From NCBI RefSeq assembly GCF_949769225.1, contig NZ_CATKPB010000002.1: 64,000 nt of DNA. The stretch is one strand, 5' to 3'. The notes under the pieces were generated by a model. The model saw only the letters and a program-made list of their open reading frames with translations, searched no databases and was not told the DNA's origin. Shown piece after piece: positions 8,509-17,371 of the stretch (position 1 is the first letter of the stretch; every line of letters starts with the position of its first letter). This DNA comes from Peptoniphilus_A genitalis. GTDB lineage: Bacteria; Bacillota; Clostridia; Tissierellales; Peptoniphilaceae. Made by a program: the position numbers and the translations under genes.

Positions 8509-10764
8509 TTAATTTAATATACTTTTATTTTTTTGATTATCATTTGAAGTCTTATTATTTCTTTCTAAGTTCTTATTGTTAATAGGATTATTATCTTTGC
8601 TATTTTCATTAGACTTATTATTGAATTTATTATTGGCATTCTTGTTAGAATTATTAGCTTCTCCATTGCCTTCAATATTTTTGCTATCTAGGTCTTTCTT
8701 GTCTTCAAAGTATGAAATTTCAATTTCACGACTTTCATTGATGTAGTTTACATTCATACCTAAATTCTCTGCAACAAACCTAATTGGCACATAAGTCCTA
8801 TCGCCTTTAATTATTGCAGCTTGGTCAATAGCAATTTCTTTTCCATCAACTGTGATCTTTTTAGAATCAATTGGAAGAATTATATTCTTGCCCTTACTAT
8901 TTACTGTTACAACTCTACTATCTCCATCCCAAGCAACATCTCCACCTATTGCTTCGATTATAAATCTTAGTGGAACAAGAGTCCTTGAGTTAGAAATAAA
9001 TGGTTTTGCATCCATTTTCTTTACTTGACCATTAACTGTGTAGTTCACATCATTTATCTTCATCTTTATAAGTCTTGTGTTTTCATCATAAAGTGAAAGA
9101 CTTGCAGTTTTGCCTCCAAATTTTATGAGAATCTTTGGATTTTTTCCATAGTCATTAATTTTTATATTAAAATTATTTGGATTTACTTCTGCATTTAAAT
9201 CTTCAAAGGAGTAGTTTAAAACTCTAGGAGAAATATTTATCTTTCTTCCCTTATACTCTCCTATAGCTTCAACTTTAATTTCGCTGCCCTTCTTAACAAT
9301 ACTGTTCTTTGTTGAAAGCTTTAAGTTGTTATAGCTTGATGGATCAGCTACATTGACTTCTTTGCTAAAGCCATCTCCCTTGTCAGCTTGAAGATTAATA
9401 GTAAACTTGCCTGGAGTTAATGGAAGATAAGTTTGACCATTTAAAATATTTGCTCCATTAGAAGAGTCTGAAATAGTGTAAGTTCTTGTTTTAATATCAA
9501 TTGGATTTAAAAATTCATCCCAAGCTGATTTTAATTTTAGGTTAACTTGTTCACCAACAATAGTGTCAAGATCACTTTCAAATTTTCCATCAGCAATTAA
9601 GCCAGTATTTTTACTTGTGTTATAAACTCCAAGACCATTTACAACTCTTCTCTCGGCTCCATTTCTCTCTGGATTTGTAGCCCTAGTCCTGTTAAGATCC
9701 CCAAGATTTCTAACAGCCATGGCAGTTGACCCACCACCATCGAGGTTCATAGCTTTATAAACTCCTATTTCTTGCATAAATTTTGCAAGTTCAGCAATTG
9801 TTAGACCTGAAGATCTTTTAGTCCTTCCTTCAGCAGTTACTACATAAACTGTTTTACCGTCTTGACTAATTCCAACAGCAGTCCTTGCCCTTACACCGTC
9901 AATAAATTTAATATCTCTTGTGTAGGGTTTTACAGCTCCATTGTCAACTAAAACTGCGTGACCACCAATCATCATCTTCCAGTTTCTATTAGGTTCAATG
10001 TTGTATTTTATGCCTAACTTGTCTCCAACTTTTACATTGTCTTGGATAAATTTTATAGCAGAACCAGAAAATTGTAGGATTTTCTTTCCATTAGGTATAG
10101 ACATATCAAGCCCTTTATTGTAAGAAATTTGTTCAACTACATTGTTTTCATTTAATAGAACTTCTCCACCATTTTTATCTCCCCTAGTCTTAGCAGTCCA
10201 GAAAGAATCATATAATTGGATTTTATTTTGGTGGGAATACTCCATAGATGGTTGGTACCAATACTTAGTTTTGTTTAAACCATCAATAGGAAAAGATCTA
10301 CCATTAGAAGCAGTGACACTTCCAACAAACTTTGTAAGTTCTATAAATGCCTTGTCATTATTGTCAATTCCAAAAGACCAGATGTCATTTAAAACTGCTG
10401 GCGAAGATTTAGTCTCTCCATTAATAACTGATGGACCTTGTGGAGCACCTTCTAACTGCATAGTGAAGAAGTCACCATTGACAAGGGCAACTGCATTAGT
10501 CCTGTTTGCCATTTGTGAAACTGTTGCCTTATTAGTATAAGTTCCTCCACCAGCTACAGTGTTAATCTTTGCATGGGGATTGTTCAGATCCACCTTTATA
10601 ACATTTGCCTCTGCATTTCCTTTACTTCTCTTAACTTGGTATTTGTATCTCACAACTCCAGGAGCAATTGGCTCTTGGAATAGCAATTTGTTCTCTGCAA
10701 ATACATTTGAACTTATTAAGAGAAAAAATAAAATCAATGCAATACTAATTTTTTTCTTATTCAT
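8509..10764 (-). CDS. Secreted phosphodiester glycosidase (NAGPA domain) with copper-amine-oxidase-like domain
   Basis: Exported protein with a signal peptide at about 1-23. Residues about 60-390 form a phosphodiester glycosidase domain, the NAGPA/DUF2233 family that cleaves GlcNAc-1-phosphodiesters, with ALVNGDFF and the late motif AMNLDGGGSTAMAV. A middle beta-rich region (about 400-560) follows. Residues about 565-690 hold two copper amine oxidase N-terminal-like repeats (SRTLVPLRFIIEAIGGDVAWD and DRTYVPIRFVAENLG). A 55-residue tail very rich in Asn and Lys ends the protein. No LPXTG or SLH domain is seen. It is monocistronic and has its own terminator. A role in wall glycopolymer or exopolysaccharide trimming is inferred. 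Confidence 0.85.
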   Translation of the reverse strand: MNKKKISIALILFFLLISSNVFAENKLLFQEPIAPGVVRYKYQVKRSKGNAEANVIKVDLNNPHAKINTVAGGGTYTNKATVSQMANRTNAVALVNGDFFTMQLEGAPQGPSVINGETKSSPAVLNDIWSFGIDNNDKAFIELTKFVGSVTASNGRSFPIDGLNKTKYWYQPSMEYSHQNKIQLYDSFWTAKTRGDKNGGEVLLNENNVVEQISYNKGLDMSIPNGKKILQFSGSAIKFIQDNVKVGDKLGIKYNIEPNRNWKMMIGGHAVLVDNGAVKPYTRDIKFIDGVRARTAVGISQDGKTVYVVTAEGRTKRSSGLTIAELAKFMQEIGVYKAMNLDGGGSTAMAVRNLGDLNRTRATNPERNGAERRVVNGLGVYNTSKNTGLIADGKFESDLDTIVGEQVNLKLKSAWDEFLNPIDIKTRTYTISDSSNGANILNGQTYLPLTPGKFTINLQADKGDGFSKEVNVADPSSYNNLKLSTKNSIVKKGSEIKVEAIGEYKGRKINISPRVLNYSFEDLNAEVNPNNFNIKINDYGKNPKILIKFGGKTASLSLYDENTRLIKMKINDVNYTVNGQVKKMDAKPFISNSRTLVPLRFIIEAIGGDVAWDGDSRVVTVNSKGKNIILPIDSKKITVDGKEIAIDQAAIIKGDRTYVPIRFVAENLGMNVNYINESREIEISYFEDKKDLDSKNIEGNGEANNSNKNANNKFNNKSNENSKDNNPINNKNLERNNKTSNDNQKNKSILN

Positions 10765-10916
10765 TTAATCTACCTCACTTAATTAAAAATTATAAATCAT
10801 AGGAAGGCCATTCTCAAAGAATATTAAGACTTGTAACAAAAACTTAATTATAAAAAGAAAAACCTAGACAAGAAATTTTAAATTATCAACTAGGTCCTTA
10901 GTAAATAAATTTTTTC

Positions 10917-10945
10917 AATAAAAAATATCCTGCCATCCAGGATAT
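10917..10945 (-). terminator. Terminator of the class V aminotransferase gene
   Basis: The 8-bp stem ATATCCTG/CAGGATAT with a 5-base loop is followed by T on the minus strand. Confidence 0.8.
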
Positions 10946-10968
10946 TCTTCATCTTATTTTTAGAATTT

Positions 10969-12036
10969 TTATTTTTTTAGAATTTCTTCAAAAGTTTTTG
11001 TGAATTCTTTTATATTTTCTAGTTTTGTATCGCCCATGTGGCCAACCCTAAAAGTTTTGCCAGCAAGTTTTCCATAACCATTAGAAATTAAAAATCCTTT
11101 GTTCATAAATTCTTGGCTTACTTTATCAAACTCCAAGTTCTTTGTATTCTTTACACAAGTTATTGTTGGAGAAAGATACTTCTTATTGCCAAAAATTTCA
11201 AAGTTTTCATTGGCCCATTTCTTAAAGTATTGAGACATTTCTTCATGCCTTTTATATCTATTTTCAAGTCCTTCTTCATTAACAATATAGTTTAGTTGAT
11301 ATTCAGCAGCAACCATATTAGAAATAGCTGGAGTTGATGGATATTGGTAGTTGTGTTCTTTTACATACTTGTATAAAAGAAGTAAGTCAAAATAGTGGCC
11401 TCTGTTTTCAACAGTCTTTGCCTTTTCTACTGCCTTTTGTGAAAAAGATGCAAAGCTAAGACCTGGTACAAGGCTTAGACATTTTTGTGAAGAAGTAATT
11501 GCAATATCAATGCCATACTTATCTTGATCAATTGGAGTTCCACCAGCTGAACTTACAGTATCAAGTGCCCAAACAATGTCAGGATACTTGTCAATAACAG
11601 GCTTTAATTCATCTAAGTTATTTAAGATACCTGAAGATGTTTCGTTGTGAGTTATACCAACAAAATCATATTCCTTTGCCTTTAAAGCTTCTTCTAACTT
11701 ATTTGGATCAGTTACTTCTCCATCCTCTGCTCTTAAGATATCAGTCTCTATTCCATTTTCAAGTCCAAGTCTTTGCCATAGGTCTCCAAAAGATCCTATA
11801 GAACAAATAAGAGCCCTCTTCTTAGTGCAAGACCTAATGGCACCTTCCATAAGGCCAGTACCTGATGATGTTGAAACAAGGATTTCTTCCTTTGTTCCGA
11901 ATACCTTTTGCATATTTATTGTAATTGATTTTTGAACTTCTGATGCTTCCTTAGTTCTATGTCCAATAACAGGTTTTTCAAATTGCTTCAAAACTTCGCT
12001 GCGGACAGACACAGGACCGGGTAAAAATAATTTCAT
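10969..12036 (-). CDS. Class V aminotransferase (alanine-glyoxylate / serine-pyruvate type)
   Basis: PLP-dependent aminotransferase of 355 residues. The N-terminal LPGPVSV and GHRTKEA segments match the alanine-glyoxylate/serine-pyruvate group. The cofactor Asp lies in WALDTVSSAGG (about 159) and the Schiff-base Lys is Lys185 in TSSQKCLSLVPG. Family members transfer amino groups among alanine, serine, glyoxylate and pyruvate; some act in serine synthesis next to serA, but no serA lies in this window, so the substrate is open. A GGGGGAA ribosome site supports the start. It is divergent from dps. Confidence 0.88.
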   Translation of the reverse strand: MKLFLPGPVSVRSEVLKQFEKPVIGHRTKEASEVQKSITINMQKVFGTKEEILVSTSSGTGLMEGAIRSCTKKRALICSIGSFGDLWQRLGLENGIETDILRAEDGEVTDPNKLEEALKAKEYDFVGITHNETSSGILNNLDELKPVIDKYPDIVWALDTVSSAGGTPIDQDKYGIDIAITSSQKCLSLVPGLSFASFSQKAVEKAKTVENRGHYFDLLLLYKYVKEHNYQYPSTPAISNMVAAEYQLNYIVNEEGLENRYKRHEEMSQYFKKWANENFEIFGNKKYLSPTITCVKNTKNLEFDKVSQEFMNKGFLISNGYGKLAGKTFRVGHMGDTKLENIKEFTKTFEEILKK

Positions 12037-12133
12037 TTTTGTTCCCCCTTATCTATAAAGAAATAATAATACAAATCAAAACTATAGTCAAACAAAAAAC
12101 TTTTTAACCTATTACAATAAAAATTGTTTATTA

Positions 12134-12169
12134 AGTATATATTCTATGTTTTATAAAAAACTATATACT
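12134..12169. promoter_or_regulatory. Inverted repeat between aminotransferase and dps
   Basis: AGTATATA and TATATACT form an 8-bp inverted repeat with a 20-base AT-rich centre, upstream of both divergent genes. It could be an operator, for example for an iron or peroxide regulator, but it does not match the PerR or Fur consensus. Confidence 0.25.
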
Positions 12170-12193
12170 CCTAATGTACAGATGATAAATATA

Positions 12194-12222
12194 TTGCTTA
12201 TTTCTTTTATATGCTTTATACT
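12194..12222 (+). promoter_or_regulatory. Promoter of dps
   Basis: TTGCTT, 17 bases, TATACT. The dps ATG lies about 30 bases further on, with AGGAGG at 12241-12246. Confidence 0.7.
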
Positions 12223-12253
12223 AAATATGAATAAAATATTAGGAGGAAATTAA

Positions 12254-12682
12254 ATGGAAAAATTAAATATTTATTTAGCAAATCTTGCAGTTGAACATAT
12301 TAAGCTTCACAATCTTCATTGGAATATAGTTGGAAAACAATTCGTGGCTATTCATGTATATTTAGAATCCGAATATGATAAGGCTGCTGATAGACTTGAT
12401 GAAATCGCTGAACTTATTAGAATGGATGGACAATTCCCAACAGCAAGCTTTAAAAAATATCTTGAAGTTGCAACAGTTAAAGAAATTGAAGACACTAAGG
12501 AAATTACAACAAACGAAGCTTTAGAGATTCTTCTTGCTGACATTAAGCTACAAAAGGAACTTGCATTAGAAATTAGAAAAGAAGCAAATGATAAGGACAA
12601 CTTCCCAGTAGCTAATACTATGGAAGACCATATCTCAGACTACAATAAACAAATTTGGTTTATTGAATCAAGCTTAAAATAA
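12254..12682 (+). CDS. dps: Dps/ferritin-like DNA-protecting protein
   Basis: Iron-storing, peroxide-consuming miniferritin of 142 residues. The inter-subunit ferroxidase motif is visible as HNLHWNIVGKQF, followed by the Asp/Glu pair in YDKAADRLDEIAELI and the DGQFPTASF turn, all conserved in Dps. A perfect AGGAGG with seven-base spacing supports the start. It has a good promoter and a strong bidirectional terminator, so it is monocistronic. An N-terminal Lys-rich DNA-binding tail is absent, so DNA binding is less certain than ferroxidase activity. Confidence 0.93.
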   Translation: MEKLNIYLANLAVEHIKLHNLHWNIVGKQFVAIHVYLESEYDKAADRLDEIAELIRMDGQFPTASFKKYLEVATVKEIEDTKEITTNEALEILLADIKLQKELALEIRKEANDKDNFPVANTMEDHISDYNKQIWFIESSLK

Positions 12683-12702
12683 AATAATAATTCTTAAATA
12701 AA

Positions 12703-12741
12703 AATAATCATTAGATTAAAATTCTTAATCTAATGATTATT
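12703..12741. terminator. Bidirectional terminator between dps and the PIN/TRAM gene
   Basis: A perfect 17-bp AT-rich stem with a 5-base loop runs into T tracts in both directions and serves both convergent genes. Confidence 0.9.
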
Positions 12742-12744
12742 TTT

Positions 12745-13854
12745 TTATTTTAATTTTGCAAAAATCATCTTGCCTGCTGAAGTTTGAAGAGCTGATGTAA
12801 CTACAACATTTACCTTTTCACCAATTAAGTCCTTGCCATTTTCAACAACAATCATAGTGCCGTCATCTAAATAAGCAAGACCTTGGTTGTGCTCCTTACC
12901 TTCTCTTACAATTAAAATGTCCATCTCTTCGCCAGGAAGATACAGAGGCTTAACTGCATTAGCAAGCTCGTTAATATTTAAAACTTCAAGGTTTTGAACC
13001 CTAGCTACCTTGTTCAAATTATAATCATTTGTAACAATTTTTCCATTTAAATCAATGGCAAGCTTTAGAAGTTTTGAATCCACTTCAGGAATTTCTTCAA
13101 TTTTTCCCTTGTAGATTATGACTTCAACATTTTTTAGTTCTTGAATTTCTGCAACAGTGTCAAGACCTCTCCTGCCACGATTTCTTTTAAGTCCATCAGC
13201 AGAGTCAGCTATGTGTTGTAATTCTTCAAGTACAAAAACTGGAACAACAAGAGGCCCTTCAATAAATCCTGCCCTTGCTATGTCGAGGATTCTCCCGTCA
13301 ATAATAACAGAAGTATCCAAGACCTTGGGAATGCCTGTGTGATCCTTTACAACATCCTTAGGCTTTAAACTTCTTTTAGCAGCCAATGATGTGAGATCCC
13401 TAACTTTTTCTGATATAGTGTCCTTATTTGACATCCCAATATTAAGACCTAAATAACCAAGTATACCATAAAGTAAAATTGAAACTACTGAACCCACATA
13501 AGGGATTGGAATCTTGTAGATAGGTTGTGAAATTAAGAATGCTATTATGAGACCAAGAATTAGGCCTACGGCACCAAGTATTACTTCTGTAAAAGATTTT
13601 CTTTGGATTTGTCTTTCCCATATAGCCAACAAATCTTCCAAGGCTCTAAAAGCCTTTGGAGAAAGCATATAAAATATAAGTGCAAATAAAAGTACAACAA
13701 CAACAGAAATGCCTGTTGTGATTTTTTGGCTACCAATAGCTTTTACAAAGTTTATATCTGATAAAACAGATACAATAAAAATACCGACTAATGCGCCTAT
13801 TACAGTAAATAGAAACTTAAATATTTTGGACACAATTTTTCGGTTTTTGCTAAT
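12745..13854 (-). CDS. YacL-like PIN/TRAM domain membrane protein
   Basis: Four predicted membrane helices in about the first 140 residues precede a PIN ribonuclease-like domain with acidic residues in VLDTSVIIDGRI, EELQHIADSADGL and TNDYNLNKVA, then a TRAM RNA-binding domain (about 300-360). The cellular role of this conserved Firmicutes family is poorly known. The first standard start, GTG at 13833, lacks a ribosome site. Seven codons upstream an in-frame ATT at 13854 is placed six bases after GGAGGG and adds a basic N-terminus (xSKNRKIV). I prefer the ATT start; the alternative begins at 13833. The gene follows carD closely and is cotranscribed. Confidence 0.88.
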   Translation of the reverse strand: MSKNRKIVSKIFKFLFTVIGALVGIFIVSVLSDINFVKAIGSQKITTGISVVVVLLFALIFYMLSPKAFRALEDLLAIWERQIQRKSFTEVILGAVGLILGLIIAFLISQPIYKIPIPYVGSVVSILLYGILGYLGLNIGMSNKDTISEKVRDLTSLAAKRSLKPKDVVKDHTGIPKVLDTSVIIDGRILDIARAGFIEGPLVVPVFVLEELQHIADSADGLKRNRGRRGLDTVAEIQELKNVEVIIYKGKIEEIPEVDSKLLKLAIDLNGKIVTNDYNLNKVARVQNLEVLNINELANAVKPLYLPGEEMDILIVREGKEHNQGLAYLDDGTMIVVENGKDLIGEKVNVVVTSALQTSAGKMIFAKLK

Positions 13855-13866
13855 AAAAATCCCTCC
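13852..13866 (-). promoter_or_regulatory. Shine-Dalgarno with ATT initiation codon candidate
   Basis: On the minus strand GGAGGG (13866-13861) follows the carD stop directly, then six bases, then ATT (13854-13852) in frame with the PIN/TRAM gene. Confidence 0.5.
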
Positions 13867-14349
13867 TTATCCAAAAATGGCATCATCAATTAATTTTGTC
13901 ACTTCTTCAACATTTTTTTCAAAAACAAGAACCATCTCTGATACAATAATCTGCTTTGCCTCATTCAAGATCTTCCTCTCACCTGTTGACAGGGACTTTT
14001 CTCTATCAAGACTTTCAAGAGATCTTACAACATCGGCAATTTCCATTAAATCACCAGATTTTATCTTGTCAAGATTGTATCTATATCTTCTATTCCAATT
14101 TTTTGGCATAGAAACTTCCTCTTCAGAAGATAGGGCTTTTAAAACCTTCTCCATAGTATCAGCGTCAGAAATATCTCTAACACCAATTTCTTTCGCATTT
14201 TTTACAGGCACCATGACCTTAAGATCATTTATAGGTAGCCTCATTATGTAGTACTTGTGCACATCTCCAAGAATTTCTCTCTCTTCAATTGCTACAATTT
14301 CACCGGCACCATGCATAGGATATACAATCTTATCACCAATATTAAACAT
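13867..14349 (-). CDS. CarD/CdnL-family transcription regulator
   Basis: RNA-polymerase-binding factor. Residues 1-60 form the CarD RNAP-interaction domain (FNIGDKIVYPMHGAGEIVAIEE), followed by a helical C-terminal domain with a basic tract NWNRRYRYNLDKIKSG (about 90-105) that in the family contacts promoter DNA at the upstream edge of the bubble. At 160 residues the length is normal. AGGAGG with good spacing supports the ATG. It is first in an operon with the PIN/TRAM gene, the same pairing seen in other clostridia. In studied bacteria CarD stabilises open complexes at rRNA and housekeeping promoters. Confidence 0.93.
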   Translation of the reverse strand: MFNIGDKIVYPMHGAGEIVAIEEREILGDVHKYYIMRLPINDLKVMVPVKNAKEIGVRDISDADTMEKVLKALSSEEEVSMPKNWNRRYRYNLDKIKSGDLMEIADVVRSLESLDREKSLSTGERKILNEAKQIIVSEMVLVFEKNVEEVTKLIDDAIFG

Positions 14350-14600
14350 TTTTTACCTCCTATTGTCCCTTATACTAGTATAACAGAGCTTTTTAGAAAA
14401 GTAAATGTAATATAATATCATAATACCTTGCATTATGCAAAGTTTTTTTGGTGATTTTTTATTTTTATTTATTATAAATTTTATTTGTGAAAGATATAGA
14501 TGGTCATTGTGAAAATTTATTGAAGTAAATTAAAAAACTATTAAAAACATTATTAAGTTTAGTAAGAACTTTGTAAGAAAATTTTATTTAAAGGGACTTG

Positions 14601-14888
14601 ACGACTTTGCTTTTAATTAATAATTAGTTAAGGTCTACGACTTTGTAATTATTTCCTATTCAATAATGATCTATGACTTAGTACTTATTTTCTTCTTGAT
14701 AGCATTTTATGAGTTTATAAATATTTTTCATTTGATAACATTTCATGACTTTTTAATTGTTTTCTACTCAATAGCATCTTACGACTTTATAAGTATTTAC
14801 TACTTGAACGCTTATAATGACTTTGTAAATATTTTTCACTTAATAAAAAGTTACAGGCTCTTCTCTATCTATTTCTTACACTTCTATT
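14601..14888 (+). repeat. 36-bp tandem array (8 units), AT-rich intergenic
   Basis: Units begin exactly every 36 bases at 14601, 14637, 14673, 14709, 14745, 14781, 14817 and 14853. Most start A-[CT]-GACTTTGTAA or a close variant; the second half of each unit is a weaker copy (for example TACTCAATAG), giving an 18-base sub-period. A 74-codon frame through it encodes 12-residue repeats but has no ribosome site and is probably not a gene. The array fills the 671-base gap between carD and csaB. The rest of the gap holds the csaB terminator and a direct repeat at 14559-14579. Confidence 0.85.
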
Positions 14889-14924
14889 AACTTAAATTTT
14901 CTTGTCTTCAAAACAGTTAATGGC

Positions 14925-14962
14925 ATAAAAAATACCAGAGAAAATATAAATTCTCTCTGGTA
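14925..14962 (-). terminator. Terminator of the cell-wall polysaccharide operon
   Basis: The 8-bp stem TACCAGAG/CTCTGGTA with a long loop is followed by T on the minus strand, 58 bases past the csaB stop. Confidence 0.75.
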
Positions 14963-15020
14963 CTTGGTCCAACTTTATGGAATTATCTAACACTGACTTT
15001 TTTTAATTCTTTACTTTGAT

Positions 15021-16124
15021 TTATAGTTTTTCTTCTCCTAACAAGTCCAAGGCTATCTCCACGTTTCTCTTTGATTCTTGTTTCATCTCTTCTGTCCTTT
15101 GACTTAAAACTTTTCTTCTTTCTTCTAAGTTTTCAAGAGCTAATTTTGTTTTGTCAAAAAGTTCTTCTGGAGTGAAGTTCTCTACGTCAACTGCTTCTTC
15201 GATGCCAAGTTCTTTTACCATGGCTTCTACCTTTGGGTCGTAAATTATTCCCACCATTGGAAGGTCAACACTTGCTGCATAGACAAGTGAGTGAAGTCTC
15301 ATGGCTGCAAGGAGTTTTAATCTTTTAAAAATCCCCATTAAGTCTCCTGCTGAGTAGGTGTTTTCTATTAGCATTACCTTATCCTTGTGAAGGCATCTTT
15401 CAGCAACTTCACTTGAGTATATGTTGTCCCTTGGATTGTGGAAGGGAACAAGTAGGATGTCGTAGCCAGCCTCTATGAGTTTGTCAATTGTTGCTGCAAA
15501 TTTATCCTTTATCTCGTCTATATTTTTCTGATCCCTTATACAAAATCCTATAGTCTTGTCTGTAATCACAATCTTTTCACTTTTTAAGATTTCTTCAACC
15601 CTATCTTCTCCTGCTGCTTCAAGGGTAAAGACTGGGTCAGCTGTTACTTCTATGTTTTTGTTTGTAACTCCCAAGTCTCTCACAAACTTATAGGACAAGT
15701 CATCTCTTAGGGTAATGTAGTTTGCCCTGTTAAGGACCCACCTTGTCAATATCCTGTTTGATTTCTTATCTATTGGCCCTATACCGTTGGCATAGATGTA
15801 AACTTTTTTTCTTAAAAATTTCGCCAAGATAATAACTGAAAGATAATAAATAATGGACCTCGTGGAAGTGATGTCTTGTAGAAGTGATCCTCCACCTGAC
15901 AAGAGCAAGTCTGTATCTTTTAAGGCTCTGCGAACTTCACTAAAAGAAAATCTATTTACTGCTCCTATTCCATAAACCTGCCTTGTCTTTTCAGGATTAT
16001 TTGAGAGTGCCGTCATCTCTAAATCAATATTTAATTTTTTAAAATCATCTACCATGGCTTTTAAGATGGCATCATCGCCAGAATTGTCAAAGCCAAAGTA
16101 TCCTGATACTACAATTTTTTTCAT
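15021..16124 (-). CDS. csaB: Polysaccharide pyruvyl transferase CsaB
   Basis: Adds ketal pyruvate to secondary cell-wall polysaccharide, the modification recognised by SLH-domain surface proteins. The start MKKIVVSGYFGFDNSGDDAILKAM and the motif LLSGGGSLLQD (about residues 96-106) are typical, as is the late AMRLHSLVYAASVDLPMVG with the conserved His. At 367 residues it is full length. It is last in the polysaccharide operon, four bases after the GT4 gene. No SLH protein is visible in this window, so the surface partner lies elsewhere. Confidence 0.93.
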   Translation of the reverse strand: MKKIVVSGYFGFDNSGDDAILKAMVDDFKKLNIDLEMTALSNNPEKTRQVYGIGAVNRFSFSEVRRALKDTDLLLSGGGSLLQDITSTRSIIYYLSVIILAKFLRKKVYIYANGIGPIDKKSNRILTRWVLNRANYITLRDDLSYKFVRDLGVTNKNIEVTADPVFTLEAAGEDRVEEILKSEKIVITDKTIGFCIRDQKNIDEIKDKFAATIDKLIEAGYDILLVPFHNPRDNIYSSEVAERCLHKDKVMLIENTYSAGDLMGIFKRLKLLAAMRLHSLVYAASVDLPMVGIIYDPKVEAMVKELGIEEAVDVENFTPEELFDKTKLALENLEERRKVLSQRTEEMKQESKRNVEIALDLLGEEKL

Positions 16125-16128
16125 AAGA

Positions 16129-17277
16129 TCACTCTGTTTTATTATTTTCTTGGGGATTTGTCTTCTTTAAAATATCCTTGTAAATTTCAAATTGTTTTTC
16201 ACCCATGGCCTTGTGTGAATAGTCTGATTTCACAAAGCTATTTATATTTTCACCAAGTTCTTCTAAAAGCTTCCTATCATTATAGATTTTTAAAATGCTT
16301 TCAGATAATTTTTTTGAATCTCCAACTTCAAATAAAAATCCTGTCTTTTCATCTAAAACAATTTTTGGTATACCCCCAACTCTTGTTGCAAGTGTTGGAA
16401 CTTTTAATAGGGCTGCCTCTAAGATTACATAAGGGAAGGATTCAGAAATACTAGTGAGTACATTAACGTCCATGGCATTGAAGAGGCTGTACTTATCCTT
16501 TACAAAGCCAAGCAAGTGGACCTTGTCCTCTATTTCATATTCCTTTAAGAGTTCTTCAATCCTTGTTTTTTCTGGTCCACCACCAGCTATTAGGAAGATT
16601 ATGTCTGTATTCTTACTTAGGGTTTCCTTGCAAGCTCTTACAAAAGTTTCATGATCTTTAACCTTGTCAAGCCTAGCAACAATTCCTACAACTAGCTCGC
16701 CATTGTAATTAATTTTGTATTTTTCAAAAAAGCTTGCCTTTGGAAGGTAGTCGATCTTTTCTTCAGTATCAATCCCGTTGTAGAGAACATAAATATTTCT
16801 TCTTTTAAAGCCTCTCTTTATAAGCATCCTCTTAAAGGTATCACTTACACAGATGTAGTAATCAAACTTTTTTAAGGCAAGCTTGTTAAGGCTTGTAAAA
16901 ATTAAGTTTTTGTAAAAGCTGTCCTTGAAGTCCAGCTTGTAGTCTGAGTGGATAGTGGTTAGCATTGGTATGTTAATTTTATTTTTGAGAAACATACAAA
17001 TAAAATTGGCGCGAGCACCATGGGCATGGACTAAATCATAATTTTCATTTATGATTAGGTCTCTTATTTTTGAAACAACAGAAAGGTCTGATCTTTTTTC
17101 TTGGTAAAAGACTTCTATGTCAATTCCTCTTTCCACTGCCTCATCATAAAATTCAGTTTTTGTAAAGCAGATGATTTTGGCATCTACCTTGCCCTCAAGT
17201 CCCTTCATCAAGTTAAAGATATGGGTCTTGGCACCACCATTATCTCCACCAGATATTAAATGGAGAACCTTAATCAT
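16129..17277 (-). CDS. GT4-family glycosyltransferase
   Basis: Retaining GT-B glycosyltransferase of 382 residues. The N-terminal HLISGGDNGGAKTHIFNLMKG is the acceptor-side Gly-rich loop of GT4. The C-terminal nucleotide-sugar domain has GIVARLDKVKDHETFVRA, GGGPEKTRIEELL and the catalytic Glu motif SISESFPYVILEAALLKVP (about residues 290-308). Sugar and acceptor are unknown. Its place between the Wzy-like protein and CsaB suggests a step in assembling the secondary wall polymer. A GGGGGAAG ribosome site supports the start. A hairpin lies in the 138-base spacer upstream. Confidence 0.9.
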   Translation of the reverse strand: MIKVLHLISGGDNGGAKTHIFNLMKGLEGKVDAKIICFTKTEFYDEAVERGIDIEVFYQEKRSDLSVVSKIRDLIINENYDLVHAHGARANFICMFLKNKINIPMLTTIHSDYKLDFKDSFYKNLIFTSLNKLALKKFDYYICVSDTFKRMLIKRGFKRRNIYVLYNGIDTEEKIDYLPKASFFEKYKINYNGELVVGIVARLDKVKDHETFVRACKETLSKNTDIIFLIAGGGPEKTRIEELLKEYEIEDKVHLLGFVKDKYSLFNAMDVNVLTSISESFPYVILEAALLKVPTLATRVGGIPKIVLDEKTGFLFEVGDSKKLSESILKIYNDRKLLEELGENINSFVKSDYSHKAMGEKQFEIYKDILKKTNPQENNKTE

Positions 17278-17371
17278 TGTTCTTCCCCCTTTTTATAAAG
17301 AGTTCTATCTTACTTTTATTATTGTTCAAATTATTTCCTTTCTTTATCCTGCATTTTATATAAATATGATA

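Noticed and set aside
14666..14890. 74-codon frame in the 36-bp array
   Set aside because: It lacks a ribosome site and only reflects the repeat period; kept as an observation, not a gene.
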